64,000 bases of DNA, taken from contig NZ_CP088246.1 in assembly GCF_021117275.1 (NCBI RefSeq), positions 62,001 through 126,000 of the forward strand, given 5' to 3'. Every line of letters begins with the position of its first letter. Within the stretch, counting starts at the first letter, position 1. Source of the DNA: Metabacillus sp. B2-18. Lineage in GTDB: Bacteria > Bacillota > Bacilli > Bacillales > Bacillaceae. Positions 1-10,326 of this stretch are shown in pieces. The position numbers were made by a program, and so were the translations under genes. Under the pieces are notes generated by a model. The model saw only the letters and a program-made list of their open reading frames with translations. It had not been told where the DNA came from and made no database searches.

Positions 1-54
1 AATTGTATTTTACACGAAATTCTACATAATTTCCAATTAGAAAGGATGTCTTTA

Positions 55-1194
55 TTGGCCAATACCAGACAACATCAAAAACACAAAGAAAAATATAAAG
101 CATTATACTCTCAAATGCCAGAATATGTTAAGGATTATATATTTGCTATGGAGGACAACAAGCGGTCTCCCTCCACCCTATTAAATTATTTATTAGATTA
201 TCAAGATTTTTTTAAATGGTTAATACAGGAAGGAATCTCAGAAGCAGATCATTTAAACGACATTCATCATGATATTTTAGCTACCCTCCCCCTTGAGTTA
301 GCGAAAGCATACTTTAGGAAGTTGGAAGAAGAAGAATATAATGTTTCTAAGCATGAAAAGAAAACTCGTTCAAAGTCTATCATTAACAGGAAGAAATCAG
401 CTTTACGTTCTCTTTTTAAATACCTAACGACTCAATATGAGGGTAACGATGGTGAGCCACTATTTCATCGTAATGTTATGCAAAAAATACCTGTCATAAA
501 AGAAAAAGAATCATTAAATTCCCGAAGTAATAAAATGGCAGATGCTATCTTTCAGGACGATTCTGATATTGATTTCCTATATTATGTTAAAAATGATTAT
601 GAGAAAGGGCTTTCTAATCGTCAACTATCCTATTTTTTAAGAGATAAAGAAAGAGATTACGCCATCCTCTCCCTTCTTCTAGGTAGCGGTATACGTGTAA
701 ACGAGATTGCTGAAATTAGAATTAGAGATCTTAACTTTGAAAAGAGTACAATATCTGTTATGAGAAAAGGTGATAAGAAAGATATTGTGACTGTCTTTGC
801 AGAGGTTATGGAAGATATAGAGGCATATTTACATATAAGGAATAAGCGATATAAGGGTACTAATGCAGAGCATGAATACTTGTTTCTCTCAAAATATAAT
901 AAAGGTTTCTCCCCTGCTACAGTTAGAACAATTCAAGATCTAGTACGAAAATATACTAAAGCGTTTAATAAAGGAAAACGCAGCATGTCTCCTCATAAAT
1001 TACGTCATACATATGCGACTAATCTAATGGACGAAACTAAGGACCTCTCCCTCGTTATGGAGCAGCTTGGACACACTTCTGAAACTACGGCATTATTATA
1101 TGTTCATACCAGTCAAGAGAAAGCTCGTAAAGCCGCCGAAGCGTTATCTGAGCGTAGGAAACGTTTAAAAGACGCTGATAAGGATATTTTTTAA
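55..1194 (+). CDS. Tyrosine recombinase / phage-type integrase (XerS-like)
   Basis: Site-specific DNA recombinase of the tyrosine family. The N-terminal part looks like a SAM-like core-binding domain. The C-terminal catalytic domain carries the conserved set: Arg about residue 214 (GSGIRVNEI), Lys in the beta-hairpin (MRKGDKKD), HKLRH about 314-318, His about 340 (LGHTS) and the Tyr nucleophile about 349 (LLYVHT). About 380 residues is slightly longer than XerC/D and closer to XerS-type or plasmid integrases. An ATG lies at 46, but the ribosome site GAAAGG ends directly against it; TTG at 55 has 9-nt spacing and is preferred. It may resolve multimers or move the element; no dif-like site was identified. 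Confidence 0.9.
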   Translation: MANTRQHQKHKEKYKALYSQMPEYVKDYIFAMEDNKRSPSTLLNYLLDYQDFFKWLIQEGISEADHLNDIHHDILATLPLELAKAYFRKLEEEEYNVSKHEKKTRSKSIINRKKSALRSLFKYLTTQYEGNDGEPLFHRNVMQKIPVIKEKESLNSRSNKMADAIFQDDSDIDFLYYVKNDYEKGLSNRQLSYFLRDKERDYAILSLLLGSGIRVNEIAEIRIRDLNFEKSTISVMRKGDKKDIVTVFAEVMEDIEAYLHIRNKRYKGTNAEHEYLFLSKYNKGFSPATVRTIQDLVRKYTKAFNKGKRSMSPHKLRHTYATNLMDETKDLSLVMEQLGHTSETTALLYVHTSQEKARKAAEALSERRKRLKDADKDIF

Positions 1195-1526
1195 ACTAGA
1201 AAGGGGATTGGTAATCCTTTCGAGATACAGATAATTAAGCTCTTCAATTGTCTTTATTATAAATTATATAGATAAGATAAGGCCTTTTTAAAATATGGTA
1301 ATTTCATAAAATATAGTAGTTTCATTGATGGTGTATTTATTTTTTGAAACCAGATATATTATCGTAATTACCTTATTGTAAAAAAGCATTGACCTTTAAA
1401 TTCAAGATAAGCTTATTCTATTGCGGAAGATTACTCTATTCTATTTTTGGGAAGTAAGCCATAACTTTTATAAATATGGTGTATTAAAAAACAACATAAA
1501 AGAAATATAAAACTAAAAACAAAAAA
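1195..1526. other. Intergenic stretch with no recognised feature
   Basis: Very AT-rich. No open frame with a ribosome site and no clear terminator was seen between the recombinase and the next small gene. Confidence 0.4.
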
Positions 1527-1904
1527 GTGAAAGATATTGAGTTTCCATCAATGGTTGAAGCAAATAACCAATTATTCGGAAATTTCATGTTAGACCTTTA
1601 CCATAAAGATATAATGAACCATATTAAGAATTATTATGAAGATGAGAAAATCAATGGTTATTCCATGCCAGAAGGTAATAAACCTGTTTACATAAGGACT
1701 TCAACAAATCTAAAAGATGTAGAAGAGCAATTTAGTTATGTATTAAAAACAACAATACTTCCTACGGATAAAGATGGAACTATTCGTGGTAAAGTCACTT
1801 TATATCTTGCTGTTGAACCTTCACGAGTAAACGAAACTAATCTTCCTAAAGTACTTAAACAAATGAAATTAATAAAATATGAGCATGAAGAAGTCAAAAA
1901 ATAA
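1527..1904 (+). CDS. Hypothetical protein, 125 aa
   Basis: Not recognised. It is a soluble, mixed-charge protein without signal peptide, membrane segment or cysteine motif. The frame opens with GTG at 1527; an ATG at 1551 would give 117 residues. Neither has a convincing ribosome site, so the start is uncertain. A terminator-like hairpin follows the stop closely, which supports a real transcription unit. Confidence 0.55.
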   Translation: MKDIEFPSMVEANNQLFGNFMLDLYHKDIMNHIKNYYEDEKINGYSMPEGNKPVYIRTSTNLKDVEEQFSYVLKTTILPTDKDGTIRGKVTLYLAVEPSRVNETNLPKVLKQMKLIKYEHEEVKK

Positions 1905-1909
1905 TGACA

Positions 1910-1943
1910 AGAGCCAATCTTATATTTAGGTTGGCCCTTTTTA
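1910..1943 (+). terminator. Terminator hairpin after the 125-aa gene
   Basis: Arms AGAGCCAA and TTGGCCCT (one mismatch) are followed by a short T run, directly after the stop codon at 1904. Confidence 0.6.
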
Positions 1944-2028
1944 ACACTAGGGATTTCTGGAATTATTTTATCAGATGAATACTCTATACAAAACTAGTTA
2001 ACATAATGTCAACTATACGAAGTAAGTC

Positions 2029-2067
2029 AAAGAGCCAAACCCATTGATATCAAGGGTTTGGCTCTTT
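2029..2067. terminator. Perfect 14-bp inverted repeat, likely bidirectional terminator
   Basis: Arms AAAGAGCCAAACCC and GGGTTTGGCTCTTT flank an 11-nt loop. It lies just downstream of the minus-strand resolvase and could end transcription from both sides. Confidence 0.6.
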
Positions 2068-2147
2068 GGGGCAGTACCAGCGTTCGTGCAACCAGGGGCA
2101 AAGTAAATCTGAGAAATGATCGACAGAATTCCTTTGTCCGATGGTTG

Positions 2148-2708
2148 CTACTCGATTTTATTGTTATTTTGCATCTTACGATACAAAGTCATGCGAGAAA
2201 TACCAGCCTTCTCGGCAGCATCAGTACGACTCAACCCTTGGTCCATAAGATACAAGGCATACTTAACCTTTTCCTCATCGGTTTTCGGTCTTCCAGGATA
2301 TTTTCCTCGTTTCCTTGCAGCCAGAATCCCTTCTTTTGTCCGTTCAGAAGTTAAATCTCTCTCAAATTGAGCAATACCTGCAAAGATAGTAAACAACATT
2401 TTCCCATGTGCTGTTGTTGTATCAAGCCAGGATTCCTTTAAACTTTTTAAATGCGCTCCCTTTTGTGAGATGAGTTCTGTAATTTCAATAAGGTCTTTCG
2501 TAGAACGGGATAGACGAGTCAGATCCGTCACAACAACCGTATCGTTCATTCGCAAAAATTCCAACATACGATTCAACTCCGGTCGCTCTCGTTTTGTACC
2601 GGTTACTTTTTCAAAGAAAATGCGATCACACCCAAATTCTTCAAGTTGTTTCTTTTGGCGATCCAAATTTTGATCAAATGTAGAAACACGCATATAGCCA
2701 AACTTCAT
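2148..2708 (-). CDS. Serine recombinase (resolvase/invertase family)
   Basis: Small serine recombinase of about 186 residues. The N-terminal catalytic domain begins MKFGYMRVST, with the nucleophile serine in the YMRVST motif, and contains the LTRLSRST region and the long E-helix (MLFTIFAGIAQFERDL). The C-terminal helix-turn-helix is of the Hin/Tn3-resolvase type (GLSRTDAAEKAGISRMTLYR). The open frame extends upstream, but the ribosome site GAGGAGAGG at 2715-2723 gives 6-nt spacing to the ATG at 2708. A palindromic res-like region lies directly upstream. Likely role: resolution of plasmid dimers or transposition cointegrates. No Tn3-family transposase is present here. Confidence 0.9.
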   Translation of the reverse strand: MKFGYMRVSTFDQNLDRQKKQLEEFGCDRIFFEKVTGTKRERPELNRMLEFLRMNDTVVVTDLTRLSRSTKDLIEITELISQKGAHLKSLKESWLDTTTAHGKMLFTIFAGIAQFERDLTSERTKEGILAARKRGKYPGRPKTDEEKVKYALYLMDQGLSRTDAAEKAGISRMTLYRKMQNNNKIE

Positions 2709-2758
2709 GTTCATCCTCTCCTCTATCAAATATTGTACCAAAATCCATTCGTGATAAA

Positions 2759-2874
2759 TATTGTTACGAATAATATTGTTACATATTTTTGTTACGCTCA
2801 TTAAACGAGTTAGCTAGACTAAAAGTTGATCATCACTACACGTAACAAAAATGTTCGTTTTTGTTACGTGTAGT
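2759..2874. repeat. Putative res site for the adjacent resolvase
   Basis: The octamer TTGTTACG or its close variant occurs at 2761-2768, 2776-2783 and 2789-2796, and again in both orientations within a near-perfect palindrome at 2835-2874 (17-bp arms around a 6-bp centre). Clustered inverted half-sites directly upstream of a resolvase gene are the usual res arrangement; the assignment of subsites is inference. Confidence 0.6.
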
Positions 2875-3098
2875 ACAAAAAAAGCTTATTATTAAAAGTA
2901 ATAATGTTTATGATATTTATTTTATGTACTATTTGGGATTTATATAATAAATAGAAAAGATAAGACTGATTTCTCCAACACTAAGGTGAATTAGCCTTGT
3001 CTTTATATGTCCAGAGCAAAAACGTGAATTTAATACTTTAAGCAAATTTGAAATCTCTTAGCGTACAGAATATACGTCAATGTTATTTAATATTTGTT

Positions 3099-4490
3099 TT
3101 ATTTAAGATAATCAATCAAAACATGCTGGTACTTTCCACTTTTAAGGTGCCTTTGTGGCAATTCTTCCGATTTTTCTATTGAAAGGTTAGTTAGTCCCTG
3201 GGTAGCAAAGTAATCTAATAGAGCTTCTCTAACATTTTCCCAAACTTGATCTCTAAGATTACCCTCGTCCACTTCTAAACGTACTGTTAATTTATCTGGT
3301 GCCGTTTGAATTAGTTGAAAACGCCTTACGCCTAGTATTTCCTCCACAATGGTTTTGAGAGCCAAGGGCAGAACATGAACGATTTGACCGTTGGAGCTAG
3401 AGAATTTGAAAATGTCATCCTTTCTCCCTTCGACTTGAACGACCGGGAATGGTCTCCCGCATTTGCATGGTTCTGGGGACATGATAACACGGTCAGTTAG
3501 TTCATAACGAATAAGAGGCTGTATTCTGTTGGCTAGATTTGTAATTAGAACCGAATGAGATTGCTTCCCTGGTGGCACAGGTTGGTAATATTCATCTACT
3601 GGTTCAAATATAATCCAATCTGTATTTACATGAAACTGACCTTCTTCACATTCGAAAGTCATGGCTGTTGCTTCTGTACCGCCGTAAAGATCTAGAACGC
3701 GAGCTTGGAAAACGGATCCTAGTTTCTCACGAACATTTGGATATAACTTTTCTCCCCCCAAAAGGATCGCTACAGGCTGAATATTTAACCGACCTGCTTT
3801 TTGTTCTTCTGCTAGAATTTCCATCGCTGTGGCATACCCTCCAATTAAAGCTGGTTGATACTCATTCAATTCTTTGACAAGCTTGGATAGGGGAGATTGG
3901 ATAGAAAAAGCTCTTATTTTTCCGTTTGTCTGTTTTAAACGTAGGCGTTCAGCAGTGGAGAATGCTGTAAAATGCCCAGCTGTAGAGCATACCGCCGCAT
4001 TTCGTCCGCCTTTGGCTGCCACTTTCAATATGTCACTCCATTTCAATTTTGTTGTTCCGCGAATCGCCATCAATGTTTTCATGATCGTATCTGAACCTTT
4101 ATCCTGAATAAAGATTCCGGGTACCCCGGTTGACCCTGAAGTGGTCGATACCATATAGCGTCCTAAAAAAAGTTGTCCAACTAATGACATATCTGATACA
4201 AATTCTTTCACACTTTCGATGGTTACTTCTGGGTCAGTCACCCAATCATTAAAATTAGCCATGAGTTCTGATTTCGTGACTGGTGGGATTTGTTGTAAGC
4301 TTGTAATCTGTTCGGGCAACTCGCTGTATTTTTGTGCGTAATATGGAGCGTTTGATCGTGCAAAACTAATAAGTTCAGCTAAACGAGATTGTTGCCGAGA
4401 GGGAATGTCTTCTGGTTTACCTCGTTTAACCTTCCAGATATCCATAACTGCTTTTAAAGGTGAAATATTCTCCATGTATGTCATTCCCAT
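3099..4490 (-). CDS. Phenylacetate-CoA ligase-like (PaaK/CapK) adenylate-forming enzyme
   Basis: Member of the ANL superfamily on the PaaK/CapK branch, which activates a carboxylic acid with ATP. Visible motifs are the phosphate-binding loop TTSGSTGVPG (about 115-124), YGGTEA (about 270), LTDRV and GRKDD near the C-terminus, followed by a typical small C-terminal domain ending in SGKYQ. A CxCG-type pair (EPCKCGRPF) matches the cysteine pair seen in many PaaK relatives. At 463 residues it appears full length. Several ATG codons cluster at the start, so the start is uncertain. The substrate is unknown. A broken methyltransferase gene lies upstream in the same orientation, but nothing ties the two to a pathway. 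Confidence 0.8.
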   Translation of the reverse strand: MGMTYMENISPLKAVMDIWKVKRGKPEDIPSRQQSRLAELISFARSNAPYYAQKYSELPEQITSLQQIPPVTKSELMANFNDWVTDPEVTIESVKEFVSDMSLVGQLFLGRYMVSTTSGSTGVPGIFIQDKGSDTIMKTLMAIRGTTKLKWSDILKVAAKGGRNAAVCSTAGHFTAFSTAERLRLKQTNGKIRAFSIQSPLSKLVKELNEYQPALIGGYATAMEILAEEQKAGRLNIQPVAILLGGEKLYPNVREKLGSVFQARVLDLYGGTEATAMTFECEEGQFHVNTDWIIFEPVDEYYQPVPPGKQSHSVLITNLANRIQPLIRYELTDRVIMSPEPCKCGRPFPVVQVEGRKDDIFKFSSSNGQIVHVLPLALKTIVEEILGVRRFQLIQTAPDKLTVRLEVDEGNLRDQVWENVREALLDYFATQGLTNLSIEKSEELPQRHLKSGKYQHVLIDYLK

Positions 4491-4602
4491 CTCTCTGTTT
4501 TTAAAATTTTATTGTCAGAACTATTTACTTTTTACAATAAAATGGAAATTTGAAAATTACAGGTACTAAATATGAAAGAAGTCTGATAAAAAATCAAACA
4601 GC

Positions 4603-5266
4603 TTATGGCTTTAAAGCTTTATATGCCCTTAGTGTGCCCATGATAGTTGAAAATTGTCCAGTTTCTTCAATTAAAACAAATCCTGTTTCTTTTAATAGGT
4701 TAGGGATAATTCCTTTAACATGATTTGAAGTTGTTTCAAACCCATCTAAAAATTGAATAGGAAAAAATGCAACACGCATCAACCAATTTTGTGGCTTTTC
4801 AAAATCAATAATATGTAATTGGCCACCAGATTTGAGTGTCCGATAAACTTCTTCAAATGTTTTCTTTTTAATTTCTAGAGTTAAATGATGAATAAATAAA
4901 CTTGTAAATATGTGATGAAATAGATTATTGGAAAAGGGAAGTTTATCAGAAAACCCTTCCTCAAAGGTAATATTATTAACTTGAGTTTCTTTAATTTTCT
5001 CCTTAGCAATTGATAATATTTTAGGATCAGCATCAACCCCAATTACTTGCACACCAGGTTGTGATTGCTGTATTAAAAGTGCCAGCGTACCTGTACCGCA
5101 AGCTAAAATCCATTATCGTTTCCTTTGGTTGGAGGTTTGCTTGCTTAACTAAATGCGTTTTAAACTTTTTTTCTTGCATTCCCCATTGAATTAACGGATC
5201 ATAAAATCGAGTCATCCAATGATATTTTAGTGCAGGGATATAATCACCTTTCTTGTTTTTATCCAT
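4603..5266 (-). pseudogene. Class I SAM-dependent methyltransferase, frameshifted
   Basis: Two overlapping frames (5266-5033 and 5052-4603) together make one methyltransferase. Removing one base at about 5104 joins them and restores the SAM-binding motif I as DFACGTGTLALL, followed by VIGVDADPKILSIAKEK (acidic motif II region). Without this repair, motif I is lost. The C-terminal part retains the methyltransferase-11-like sequence (LPFSNNLFHHIFTSLFIHH). It may be a genuine pseudogene or a one-base sequencing error. Confidence 0.8.
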
Positions 5267-5406
5267 TAAACATGCATCCCTTCATTTATAATAACTTATG
5301 ATGATTTTTGGATTACTTATAAACGACTTTTGTTAAGAGCTAATATAAAGTAACACGTGTATCTTACGATTTGTGACATAAAAGAATATGAAACGCTTCG
5401 CTTGTT

Positions 5407-5428
5407 TATTCAAGTAAATATTTGAATG
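5407..5428. promoter_or_regulatory. CadC-type operator
   Basis: An imperfect palindrome (TATTCAA...TATTTGAATG) closely resembles the CadC operator of staphylococcal pI258-type cad operons. It lies directly upstream of a TTGACA -35 box at 5429-5434; a TATAAG-like -10 lies near 5450. This implies autoregulation of the downstream cadC. Confidence 0.65.
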
Positions 5429-5486
5429 TTGACATTAAAGCTTGCTCATTATAAGCTAGTCACATATTTTTAATGAGGTGGGAAAA

Positions 5487-5867
5487 TTGTCATTAGTTGA
5501 TAAAAATATAAAAGATACTCTAAAAGATGAATGTGAGATCTATTGTTATGACCCTATAAAAGTATCAAGGTTACAAGATTTGTTAAGTTCTAAAAGTACA
5601 CTTCATCTATCAAAAAAATTTAAACTTCTTGCTGATGAGACACGATTAAAGATTATTCTTTCATTAGCTATAGAAGGGGAACTTTGTGTATGTGATGTGG
5701 CTAATATTATTCAGTCCTCTATAGCTACAGCTTCGTATCATTTGAGGTTTTTAAAACGCTCAGGTGTAGCTAACTATAGAAAGGAAGGTAAATTAGCATT
5801 TTACTATATCGATGATGAAATTTTTAAATCGATGGTTCTACTTTCTTTTCATCATAAGGAGAGTTGA
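5487..5867 (+). CDS. cadC: CadC-like ArsR-family metal-responsive repressor
   Basis: Winged-helix ArsR/SmtB repressor closely resembling CadC. It has the N-terminal DECEIYCYD stretch, whose cysteine takes part in the metal site of CadC, the ELCVCD motif in the alpha-3 region, and the recognition helix IATASYHLRFLKRSGV. Metal binding (Cd/Pb/Zn/Bi in the family) releases operator DNA. The frame opens with GTG at 5478, but the ribosome site GAGGTGG at 5475-5481 overlaps it; TTG at 5487 has 5-nt spacing and is preferred. It is an orphan: the next genes are resC/resB on the opposite strand, and no cadA follows directly. It may act in trans on the cadA genes further right. Confidence 0.85.
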   Translation: MSLVDKNIKDTLKDECEIYCYDPIKVSRLQDLLSSKSTLHLSKKFKLLADETRLKIILSLAIEGELCVCDVANIIQSSIATASYHLRFLKRSGVANYRKEGKLAFYYIDDEIFKSMVLLSFHHKES

Positions 5868-5930
5868 ATAAGAATAGAAATTCGGATATGTTTAAAATAC
5901 ATTTTCAAAAATACTTTCAATTTACATAAG

Positions 5931-5961
5931 TGGAGGGGATCTACAAGATTATTCCCCTCCA
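5931..5961. terminator. Hairpin between cadC and resC
   Basis: Arms TGGAGGGGA and TCCCCTCCA lie between the convergent ends of cadC and resC. A clear T run is missing, so terminator function is tentative. Confidence 0.45.
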
Positions 5962-6031
5962 ATAACATAGATAAAAATGAATTTAGATTTATCACATAAA
6001 CTTTTAGTTAGCTTTAAAAGAATTTATTTCT

Positions 6032-7207
6032 TTATGCATAAGAGTGTAGACCAGCAATAATTAGATTAACGAAAATTAGGTTGAAAATAATAATTCCAAA
6101 ACCTATTACTCCGAGCCATGCTGATTTTTCACCATGCCAACCTTTCGATAGGCGGAGGTGTAAATAAGCAGCATAAAATAACCATGTAATTAAGGCCCAT
6201 ACCTCCTTAGGATCCCATCCCCAGAAACGCGTCCACGCAATTTGAGCCCAAATCATCGCAAAAATGAGAGCACCCAAAGTGAATACCGGAAAACCTATTG
6301 CAACCGATCTGTATCCAATTTCATCAACCAAATCAAGTTTGATATTCTTTGTTAATGGCTGAAGCGCTGCAGCAATTCTTTTTCTTAAAATCAGCCTTAG
6401 AATCCCGTATAAAAATAAACCAGTAACAACAGACCAAATGACTGTGTTTAATTTTCCTGCTGCAATGATCGCTGGTACCTCAACAAGAGCTTCCATTTTA
6501 CCTTTTGTAAGTAATTCACCTTGATTCGGTCCTACAATTGAAGGTAGATTATATGTCATTTCAACCTCTTGATCATTTTTATCAACCCATTTATAGACGG
6601 CTTCATACTCCATTCCTCTGAAAACACTTGTAATAATTACAAAAGCAAGTGTTGCCACAATCGTGTACATGACAACCTCTAGCCAAAAAGTTTCCTTTGA
6701 GCGTTTCGTCTGATCAACAGAACGAAGTAAATAAATGACACCTGCAATGAAACTACTGGCTAAAATTGCCGAACCTAGTGCCGTTGTTGTTACATGGATG
6801 GCAAGCCAATCCGTTTGCAATGCTGGTATTAAAGGAGAAATGTCTGTTGGGAACATGCTTGCATAAGCAATAATTAATAATGTAATTGGTAAAGTGAACA
6901 AACCTAAAATGGCTACTTTATATAAAAAATAAAGGATGATGAATGCTAATACAAACATCATAGAAAATGCCGTTATAAACTCGAACATATTGCTTACCGG
7001 TGCATGTCCAGAAGCAATCCATCTTGTGACAAAATAACCGAGATGAGTGATAAAGCCTAAAATGGTGACAGTTATTGCGAATTTCGCCCATTTGCTTGGC
7101 TTTTCGTATTGCTTTCTCTTATCTCGAATGGCTCCTCCAAATAGAAATGTTGCAATTAGATATAGTAAGAATGCTGCATACAGTAAGTTACTGCTAAGAG
7201 ATACCAC
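6032..7207 (-). CDS. resC: Cytochrome c biogenesis protein ResC (CcsA/CcsB-type heme handling)
   Basis: Integral membrane component of the system II cytochrome c maturation machinery, which moves heme across the membrane and attaches it to apocytochromes with ResB. The diagnostic tryptophan-rich WWD domain is visible near the C-terminus ([17 protein letters not shown]), with flanking histidines. At 391 residues it has the length of Bacillus ResC. The start is GTG at 7207, with AAAGGAGG at 7-nt spacing. It lies 13 bases after resB and is clearly co-transcribed. The chromosomal neighbours resA and resDE are absent. Confidence 0.92.
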   Translation of the reverse strand: MVSLSSNLLYAAFLLYLIATFLFGGAIRDKRKQYEKPSKWAKFAITVTILGFITHLGYFVTRWIASGHAPVSNMFEFITAFSMMFVLAFIILYFLYKVAILGLFTLPITLLIIAYASMFPTDISPLIPALQTDWLAIHVTTTALGSAILASSFIAGVIYLLRSVDQTKRSKETFWLEVVMYTIVATLAFVIITSVFRGMEYEAVYKWVDKNDQEVEMTYNLPSIVGPNQGELLTKGKMEALVEVPAIIAAGKLNTVIWSVVTGLFLYGILRLILRKRIAAALQPLTKNIKLDLVDEIGYRSVAIGFPVFTLGALIFAMIWAQIAWTRFWGWDPKEVWALITWLFYAAYLHLRLSKGWHGEKSAWLGVIGFGIIIFNLIFVNLIIAGLHSYA

Positions 7208-7220
7208 ATCTTCTCCTCCT

Positions 7221-8855
7221 TTACGAATTTTGGACTTTCTCGTTTGTTTGATCGGTTAGTTCTTGAATGCAGGTTTCTTTTAAAAAACTGTTCATTTCAT
7301 TTCGAATTCCGTACCAATTTTTATTTGTATGTCCCGCAATTAATATGCTTTCACCATTCCGTCTAATCCATATACGCCTATGATTCCAATACATACCTTG
7401 AATAACTCCAATCATGAAAATAGCTCCTCCTAGACCAAGAAACCATAACGTATGATCTTTCCGAACTGTAAGGGCTGACAGGTTTTTCGTTTCTACACCT
7501 TCAAATTTCATTTTTAATTGATTTTCCCCGTCTGGTTCAATTGTTTTTTGAATGGCAACAAAGCTTTTTTCACCTTGTGGATTCTCAGGGGATATCATGT
7601 TAAATACAAATGCTGGATTGTCGGGAACTCGGTTTTTTGTATCAGGTATACCTTCATTATTAAAATAAAAGTTAGGTAAATAAGTTGTAATTTTAACTCT
7701 ATACCCATTACCTAAATCATACTCCTTCTTTGGTTCCAGCAAATCTACTGTTATCTGACCAAAACTTTTTTCTGTCACTTTATCTACTAAACTAAAAATA
7801 AACTTATTTAGCTCATTTAATTTATAAGACGTTTGATAAAAAGCATATGAATCATGTTTTAAGGGGTAATTAACTCTGATTTGTTCATCTTTTATTTTCT
7901 TAAGTTCAGGTTCTGCCCCGTGAATTATTTCACCTTTTCGCTCATACAAAGTAACATTTGTTTGAAAGTTTTTGACGATACTTCCATCTCCAACTCGTGA
8001 AAGAGTATTTGCGAAAACTTTATCTTCTTGTTCTTTTTGATAGGTTTCCATAATAAACTTGTCACTGCTTAAATAGTATTTTCCATTGGTTCCTGGAATA
8101 ATAGCTGTTTCACCGTCACGAATCCAAAGCATTTCATCTACGTACATTCCTGGAACAAATCTCAGCATCCCCCCAATTAGGAAGATAATAAGTCCGATAT
8201 GGTTTACATAAGGGCCCCATCGTGAAAACCGATCTTTCTCGGCTAGAATATTTCCATTTTCTTTACGAACACGGTAACGTTTTTTCTCCAATTTGGATAT
8301 TACGGAATCTAGCTGTTCATCAATATTCTCTTCCACATTTGTTTCACTAAAGAGGCGTTGTCTGCGCATGAAGCTTTCATGACGTGTAATCCCTTGTTTT
8401 TTTAAAGCGCGATACAATGGAATAAACCGATCCAAACTTGCGATTACAAGTGAAACTCCAAGAGATGCTATTAATAAAAAATACCACCATGAACCATACA
8501 GATTGTGAAAACCTAATTCATAATACATTTGTCCAAGAAATCCATATTCATCTTTATAAAACTCTTGTGGGACAACAGTTGGGGGAATATACATCTCTTG
8601 AGGAAAAATTGTTCCAATTGCGGAAGCAATTAAAAGAAGAACAATTATCCAAACCCCTACTTTAACGGATGAGAAAAAGTTCCAAATTTTATCGACAACT
8701 GACTTTTTATACGTTTGTGACCGCCTTGCACTTCCTTCATAACACATATCAAATGATTTGTTTGGTGTATCCTCCTGAAATTGTTTCCCACATGATTCAC
8801 AAAGTACTGTTCCATGTGGATTGGCATGACCACATTCACATTCTACATGTTTCAT
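7221..8855 (-). CDS. resB: Cytochrome c biogenesis protein ResB (Ccs1 family)
   Basis: Partner of ResC in system II cytochrome c maturation. It shows the ResB family layout: two N-terminal membrane helices ([17 protein letters not shown] and [18 protein letters not shown]), a third after the short cytoplasmic loop ([16 protein letters not shown]), a large extracytoplasmic domain, and a last helix ([17 protein letters not shown]). The N-terminus carries an extra small zinc-ribbon-like cluster (CECGHAN...CESCGK), seen in some Bacillus ResB proteins. ATG at 8855 has AGGAG at 8-nt spacing; GTG at 8858 is an alternative. Confidence 0.92.
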   Translation of the reverse strand: MKHVECECGHANPHGTVLCESCGKQFQEDTPNKSFDMCYEGSARRSQTYKKSVVDKIWNFFSSVKVGVWIIVLLLIASAIGTIFPQEMYIPPTVVPQEFYKDEYGFLGQMYYELGFHNLYGSWWYFLLIASLGVSLVIASLDRFIPLYRALKKQGITRHESFMRRQRLFSETNVEENIDEQLDSVISKLEKKRYRVRKENGNILAEKDRFSRWGPYVNHIGLIIFLIGGMLRFVPGMYVDEMLWIRDGETAIIPGTNGKYYLSSDKFIMETYQKEQEDKVFANTLSRVGDGSIVKNFQTNVTLYERKGEIIHGAEPELKKIKDEQIRVNYPLKHDSYAFYQTSYKLNELNKFIFSLVDKVTEKSFGQITVDLLEPKKEYDLGNGYRVKITTYLPNFYFNNEGIPDTKNRVPDNPAFVFNMISPENPQGEKSFVAIQKTIEPDGENQLKMKFEGVETKNLSALTVRKDHTLWFLGLGGAIFMIGVIQGMYWNHRRIWIRRNGESILIAGHTNKNWYGIRNEMNSFLKETCIQELTDQTNEKVQNS

Positions 8856-8869
8856 CACAAAAACTCCTA

Positions 8870-10240
8870 ACGATTTATTACTTTATTCAATGGCAAGAAC
8901 ACTAGCAATACACAGTAACGCTTCATACTAAAAAATACCGAGCTGTAAAAGAATAGAAATCGTAATCTTTTAGCAAAAATCCACCCGTGAGAAAGACAGC
9001 TGTAATGGCTTTCCACACCTAAATGTTCTATGGGCTTGCCAAAACTTATGTAGTACAGTAGCTAACATTGTAATCCTTAAACAAAAGAATTCAAGATGCA
9101 CTTATCTCACTTCCTCCTTATTTCTAGTTAACTCGAGGAAAATAGTGGATGGATATAGTACATTTTTTATTTCTCAGAATTGTACTAGAACACAACATTT
9201 AATCTAGAGCTTTTAATTCTGATTAATGCATTGCGTACAAAAAGGAGCAGAGAAGTTTTAAAATCCCCTGCTCGCTATAAGATCTATCAACTAGCATTCA
9301 AAATTTTTATTATTCTAACTAAAAATTCAACTCAGAAGGATGATTTTGAATAAAGCGATGTCCCGATAGAATATACATCTGTTATGATTCATGATTGATT
9401 TACACTACGAATTACTTTTACAATTAGAATCTATCCCGTAAGATCTACAATTGGATTCTACTTTTATCAAAATCTCCTTTCAATTCCTTTGTAAAAGGTA
9501 TAATTAAGTAAGGGTAATATACACTTGATATTAGCCTTTGCTAATATATATGTCAAATGAAAATATATACTTTTCTCTTTCAATCATTTATCCCGACACA
9601 CTTTGTTAACATTTAATCCTAATGCCAATGATATTCCCCTTTTTTCAGATTTACATCCTCAACCTATAGCTATGCGCTAGGTAATCAAAAGTAATTACCT
9701 AAATATACATATTATTAATAACGGTTAAACCTATATTCAAATTAATAACTTTCCTTTTATATTAACTATATCGAATCGCTTCAATTTATATTGAATGAGC
9801 CCTTCGTTTACTTCCATTCCATGCACTTATAAAAAACAAAATAGGCAACAAAACACTTAACATTAGGGCTTAGGATTTCCCAAATATGTGGTGTATCAAA
9901 AGCTCCTATAAAGCTAGCATATCTCCTATTACATGCGAAAAGGCGACGTATATTTAAATTATCGTATGTATCTCCTTTAGTTTTTGATATCTATTCAACA
10001 TTAAAGCTAAAGCTTCAATTCCTTCCGAAACTTGTAATGTGGCGTAAAAATTAATGTGTAAGGAAATATCAAAATAAAGTGTATGATCATGACCCAAGAA
10101 AGTTTTTACCTAGCAACATTCTTTTTTGTTATCCCCTTAATTTTCCACGGATTCTTAAGTTAAGGATAAAATAATGTATTCATGATTTACAAGATATGAA
10201 TTATTCAACTGTTATTTTTTAGAATAAAAAGAATTCAATG
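8870..10240. other. Long intergenic region without intact gene
   Basis: About 1.4 kb with frequent stops in all frames. On the minus strand around 9770-9960 there are short pieces reminiscent of a CDF transporter (HVIGDMLA, then a hydrophobic stretch LMLSVLLPILFFISAW), possibly a heavily decayed exporter gene. Nothing else was recognised. Confidence 0.35.
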
Positions 10241-10241
10241 A

Positions 10242-10270
10242 TTGACTTACAAATTAGTATTCACTAATAT
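10242..10270 (+). promoter_or_regulatory. Promoter with overlapping operator for the cad unit
   Basis: TTGACT (10242-10247) and TAATAT (10265-10270) are separated by 17 bp. The inverted repeat TTAGTATTCACTAA (10254-10267) overlaps the spacer and -10 box, as expected for an ArsR-type autorepressor site. Confidence 0.55.
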
Positions 10271-10326
10271 ATATAATACACAGTATTATATTACTAATAA
10301 CTAATTTGATGGAGGTGCAGTACAGG

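Noticed and set aside
2068..2106. Sequence starting GGGGCAGTACCAGCG downstream of the resolvase looks a little like a Tn3-family terminal repeat.
   Set aside because: The match is loose, no second copy was found and no Tn3 transposase is present.
10193..10212. ATATGAATTATTCAAC upstream of the CmtR-like gene as a CzrA site.
   Set aside because: The palindrome is shorter and shifted, and the adjacent TTAGTATTCACTAA repeat in the promoter is a better operator candidate.
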